Assembly: GCA_028696755.1 (NCBI GenBank)
Contig: JAQVGK010000145.1
Coordinates: 1 to 7,956 of the forward strand
Length of the DNA: 7,956 nt
DNA from: Bacteroidales bacterium
GTDB lineage: Bacteria > Bacteroidota > Bacteroidia > Bacteroidales > ML635J-15
Direction of reading: 5' to 3'
In this document: piece by piece, positions 6,229-7,956 of the stretch
Numbering within the stretch: the first letter of the stretch is position 1
How the letters are laid out: every line of letters begins with the position of its first letter
The notes under the pieces: model-generated
Told to the model about the DNA's origin: nothing
The model's database searches: none
Seen by the model: only the letters and a program-made list of their open reading frames with translations
Position numbers and translations under genes: made by a program

Positions 6229-7956
6229 ATGAAAAAAGTGCACAATCTATGGCGCATATTAGCGCTACTGGTGTTCTTCCTACCCGGACTTATTACCAAT
6301 GCTCAGGATTTAATCATTTCTGGCATTTGTGATGGACCAATTAGTGGAGCGCCAAAGGTTTTGGAACTGTATGTTGTCAATGACATTCCCGATTTATCGG
6401 CATACACGATAAAAAACCAAACTAACACAAGTACTACATGGGGTAGTGCTTATACTTTGAGTGGCTCAGCAACAGCGGGTGACTACATTTTTATAACCGG
6501 AACTTCTGGCACTGCTGTTTTTAACTCATTTTTCGAAAACACATTAACTCCATTAGAGAACAATGTTATCAATTTAAATGGAAATGACAGAGTTGCAATT
6601 TTTGATGCTTCAGACAACATTATTGACATTTTTGGCGAAGCCGGTGTTGATGGTACTGGCACAGCTTGGGAATATCTTGATGGTTGGGCTTATCGCACAG
6701 GCATCACTGCCCCCACATCCACTTTTACACTTTCCGATTGGTCTTTCTCTGGAATCAACAATTTAGAAGGAGGATTAACTAATGCTACATGTACTGCACC
6801 TATGCCAATTGGCACATTCACTCTTGGAGGCGGTGGTCTCGCATACCCATTTTATGAAACATTTGAAACTTGGCCACTGGTAAACTGGACAGTCGAAGGA
6901 ACTTCTTCTTATGTTTGGGAATCTAACAACGGAACCAGTCATGGTCCTGGATCTGCCTTTGAAGGAACATTAGCTGCTATGTTTGATGTTTATAACGCTT
7001 CAAGTGGAAACACAACTACTATGACTACTGCCGAAATTGATATGAGTACTGCTGTTAGCCCAATACTAAAATTCCAATATTGGATGGAAGGCAGCGCCGA
7101 TGTAAATCTTTGGATTAAGGCTGAAATAAGTACTGATGGCACAAATTGGACACAAATTTTCTACCAGCAACAAGACGGTATTATTAGTTCTTGGACTGAA
7201 GTAACAGTTCCTCTTGTTGGAACTAATTCAACCACCCAAATCAGACTAACTGGATCAAGTGATTGGGGTACTTACAACCTATTTGTTGATGACCTTCAGA
7301 TTAAAGAAACACCAACGACTACCGTTGACTGGTGTAACCTTCAGTGGCCTAATACTGCTGCGGTTCAAACAAACACTACATTCGACGTTTATGCACGAGT
7401 TTACGAAGTTGGTGTAACCGACGCTGTTGGACAGGGTGCTGGTATCGAATGTTGGATTGGATATAGCAATACTGATACTGATCCTTCTACTTGGACAAAC
7501 TGGGTTGCTGCTACTTATTTTGGCGACGCTGATGGTCTTGGTCTTAATGATAATGACGAGTATTCTTATGCTTTATCATTCCCAACTTCTGGAACATACT
7601 ACTATGCTTCTCGTTTTAGATTAGATGGTGGACCATTTACTTATGGTGGTTACAATGTTGGTGGTGGTGGCTTCTGGGACGGAACAACTAATGTTTCGGG
7701 CGTTGCTACAATAACATCTCCAATGGGTGCAGACTGCGCAAATCCATTTATTGTTTCTGTACCTGCAGACTTAACATACAATCACAGTAGCACTACTTGT
7801 GGTTTGGGTAATGTTTACAATCTTGGTGCAACAAGTTATGACAATGGTGAAGATGCTATTTACAGATTAGATGTAACCAGTAGTACTGTTGTTAGAATTA
7901 CTATGACACCTAGTGTAACTTGGACAGGATTATTCCTTTTTGATGGATGTCCTGAC
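6229..7956 (+). CDS. Large secreted multi-domain protein, 3' end outside window
   Basis: An uninterrupted frame of 576 codons runs from the ATG at 6229 to the window end with no stop, so the gene is partial at its C-terminus. Residues 1-25 form a signal peptide (KK, hydrophobic core, cleavage probably after TNA before QD). Four extracellular domains follow. About 26-188 resembles the lamin-tail-like domain of secreted Bacteroidota proteins (LIISGICDGP, KVLELYVV). About 205-360 resembles a MAM / jelly-roll lectin-type domain (YETFETWP, LKFQYWMEG, NLFVDDLQI) and follows a GGGG linker. About 366-497 is an aromatic-rich domain that I cannot name (CNLQWPNTA, CWIGYSNTDTDPSTW, YYYASRFRLDGGPF, GGFWDGTTN). 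From about 500 on is a pre-peptidase C-terminal-like or similar beta domain (DCANPFIVSVPADLTYN, LFLFDGCPD). Cysteines occur in every domain except the second. No catalytic motif is visible; an enzyme or a T9SS sorting domain may lie beyond the window. Codons are rich in ACT, GCT and GGT, unlike the membrane-protein genes. Confidence 0.85.
   Translation, partial: MKKVHNLWRILALLVFFLPGLITNAQDLIISGICDGPISGAPKVLELYVVNDIPDLSAYTIKNQTNTSTTWGSAYTLSGSATAGDYIFITGTSGTAVFNSFFENTLTPLENNVINLNGNDRVAIFDASDNIIDIFGEAGVDGTGTAWEYLDGWAYRTGITAPTSTFTLSDWSFSGINNLEGGLTNATCTAPMPIGTFTLGGGGLAYPFYETFETWPLVNWTVEGTSSYVWESNNGTSHGPGSAFEGTLAAMFDVYNASSGNTTTMTTAEIDMSTAVSPILKFQYWMEGSADVNLWIKAEISTDGTNWTQIFYQQQDGIISSWTEVTVPLVGTNSTTQIRLTGSSDWGTYNLFVDDLQIKETPTTTVDWCNLQWPNTAAVQTNTTFDVYARVYEVGVTDAVGQGAGIECWIGYSNTDTDPSTWTNWVAATYFGDADGLGLNDNDEYSYALSFPTSGTYYYASRFRLDGGPFTYGGYNVGGGGFWDGTTNVSGVATITSPMGADCANPFIVSVPADLTYNHSSTTCGLGNVYNLGATSYDNGEDAIYRLDVTSSTVVRITMTPSVTWTGLFLFDGCPD

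Noticed and set aside
6578..6766. Short frame overlapping the secreted-protein gene (also one at 7427-7624)
   Set aside because: Both are out-of-frame shadows of a continuous 576-codon frame with clear domain structure.

Overview
The window looks like chromosomal DNA from an AT-rich, probably free-living or marine member of the Bacteroidota. This rests on three things seen in the sequence: promoter-like boxes of the Bacteroidota type (TTTG, about 19-20 bases, then TAnnTTTG), no clear Shine-Dalgarno sequences before the genes, and a large secreted multi-domain protein of a style common in this phylum. Genus and species cannot be read from it.

Layout. Bases 1-211 are non-coding: a GC-rich edge of about 30 bases, then AT-rich DNA, then a degenerate 9-base tandem repeat just before the end of the first gene. 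Bases 212-3645 hold three minus-strand genes read in the order rsmA/ksgA (16S rRNA dimethyltransferase), mgtE (magnesium channel) and a secreted M28-family zinc peptidase. mgtE and the peptidase are 6 bases apart and surely co-transcribed. mgtE also has a near-perfect promoter of its own in the 53-base gap behind ksgA. Bases 3646-3945 form a divergent intergenic region. In its middle is an inverted pair of heptamer (CCATGCC-type) tandem arrays, with three units on one side and five on the other.

Bases 3946-5914 hold two tightly coupled plus-strand genes for polytopic membrane proteins of the flippase-like / lysylphosphatidylglycerol-synthase transmembrane family. They are diverged relatives in tandem, and neither begins with ATG. 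After a 314-base intergenic region, a long reading frame opens at 6229 and leaves the window still open at 7956 (576 codons seen). It encodes a secreted protein with a signal peptide and at least four predicted extracellular beta-type domains.

The genes are mostly housekeeping or envelope functions: ribosome maturation, Mg2+ uptake, periplasmic peptide processing, lipid or polyprenyl-linked membrane transport, and a cell-surface or secreted protein. I see no defence system, CRISPR array, transposase, tRNA or rRNA. I found no convincing undescribed system. The items most worth a second look are the inverted heptamer arrays, the two other repeat stretches, the tandem flippase-like pair, and the unnamed third domain of the secreted protein.
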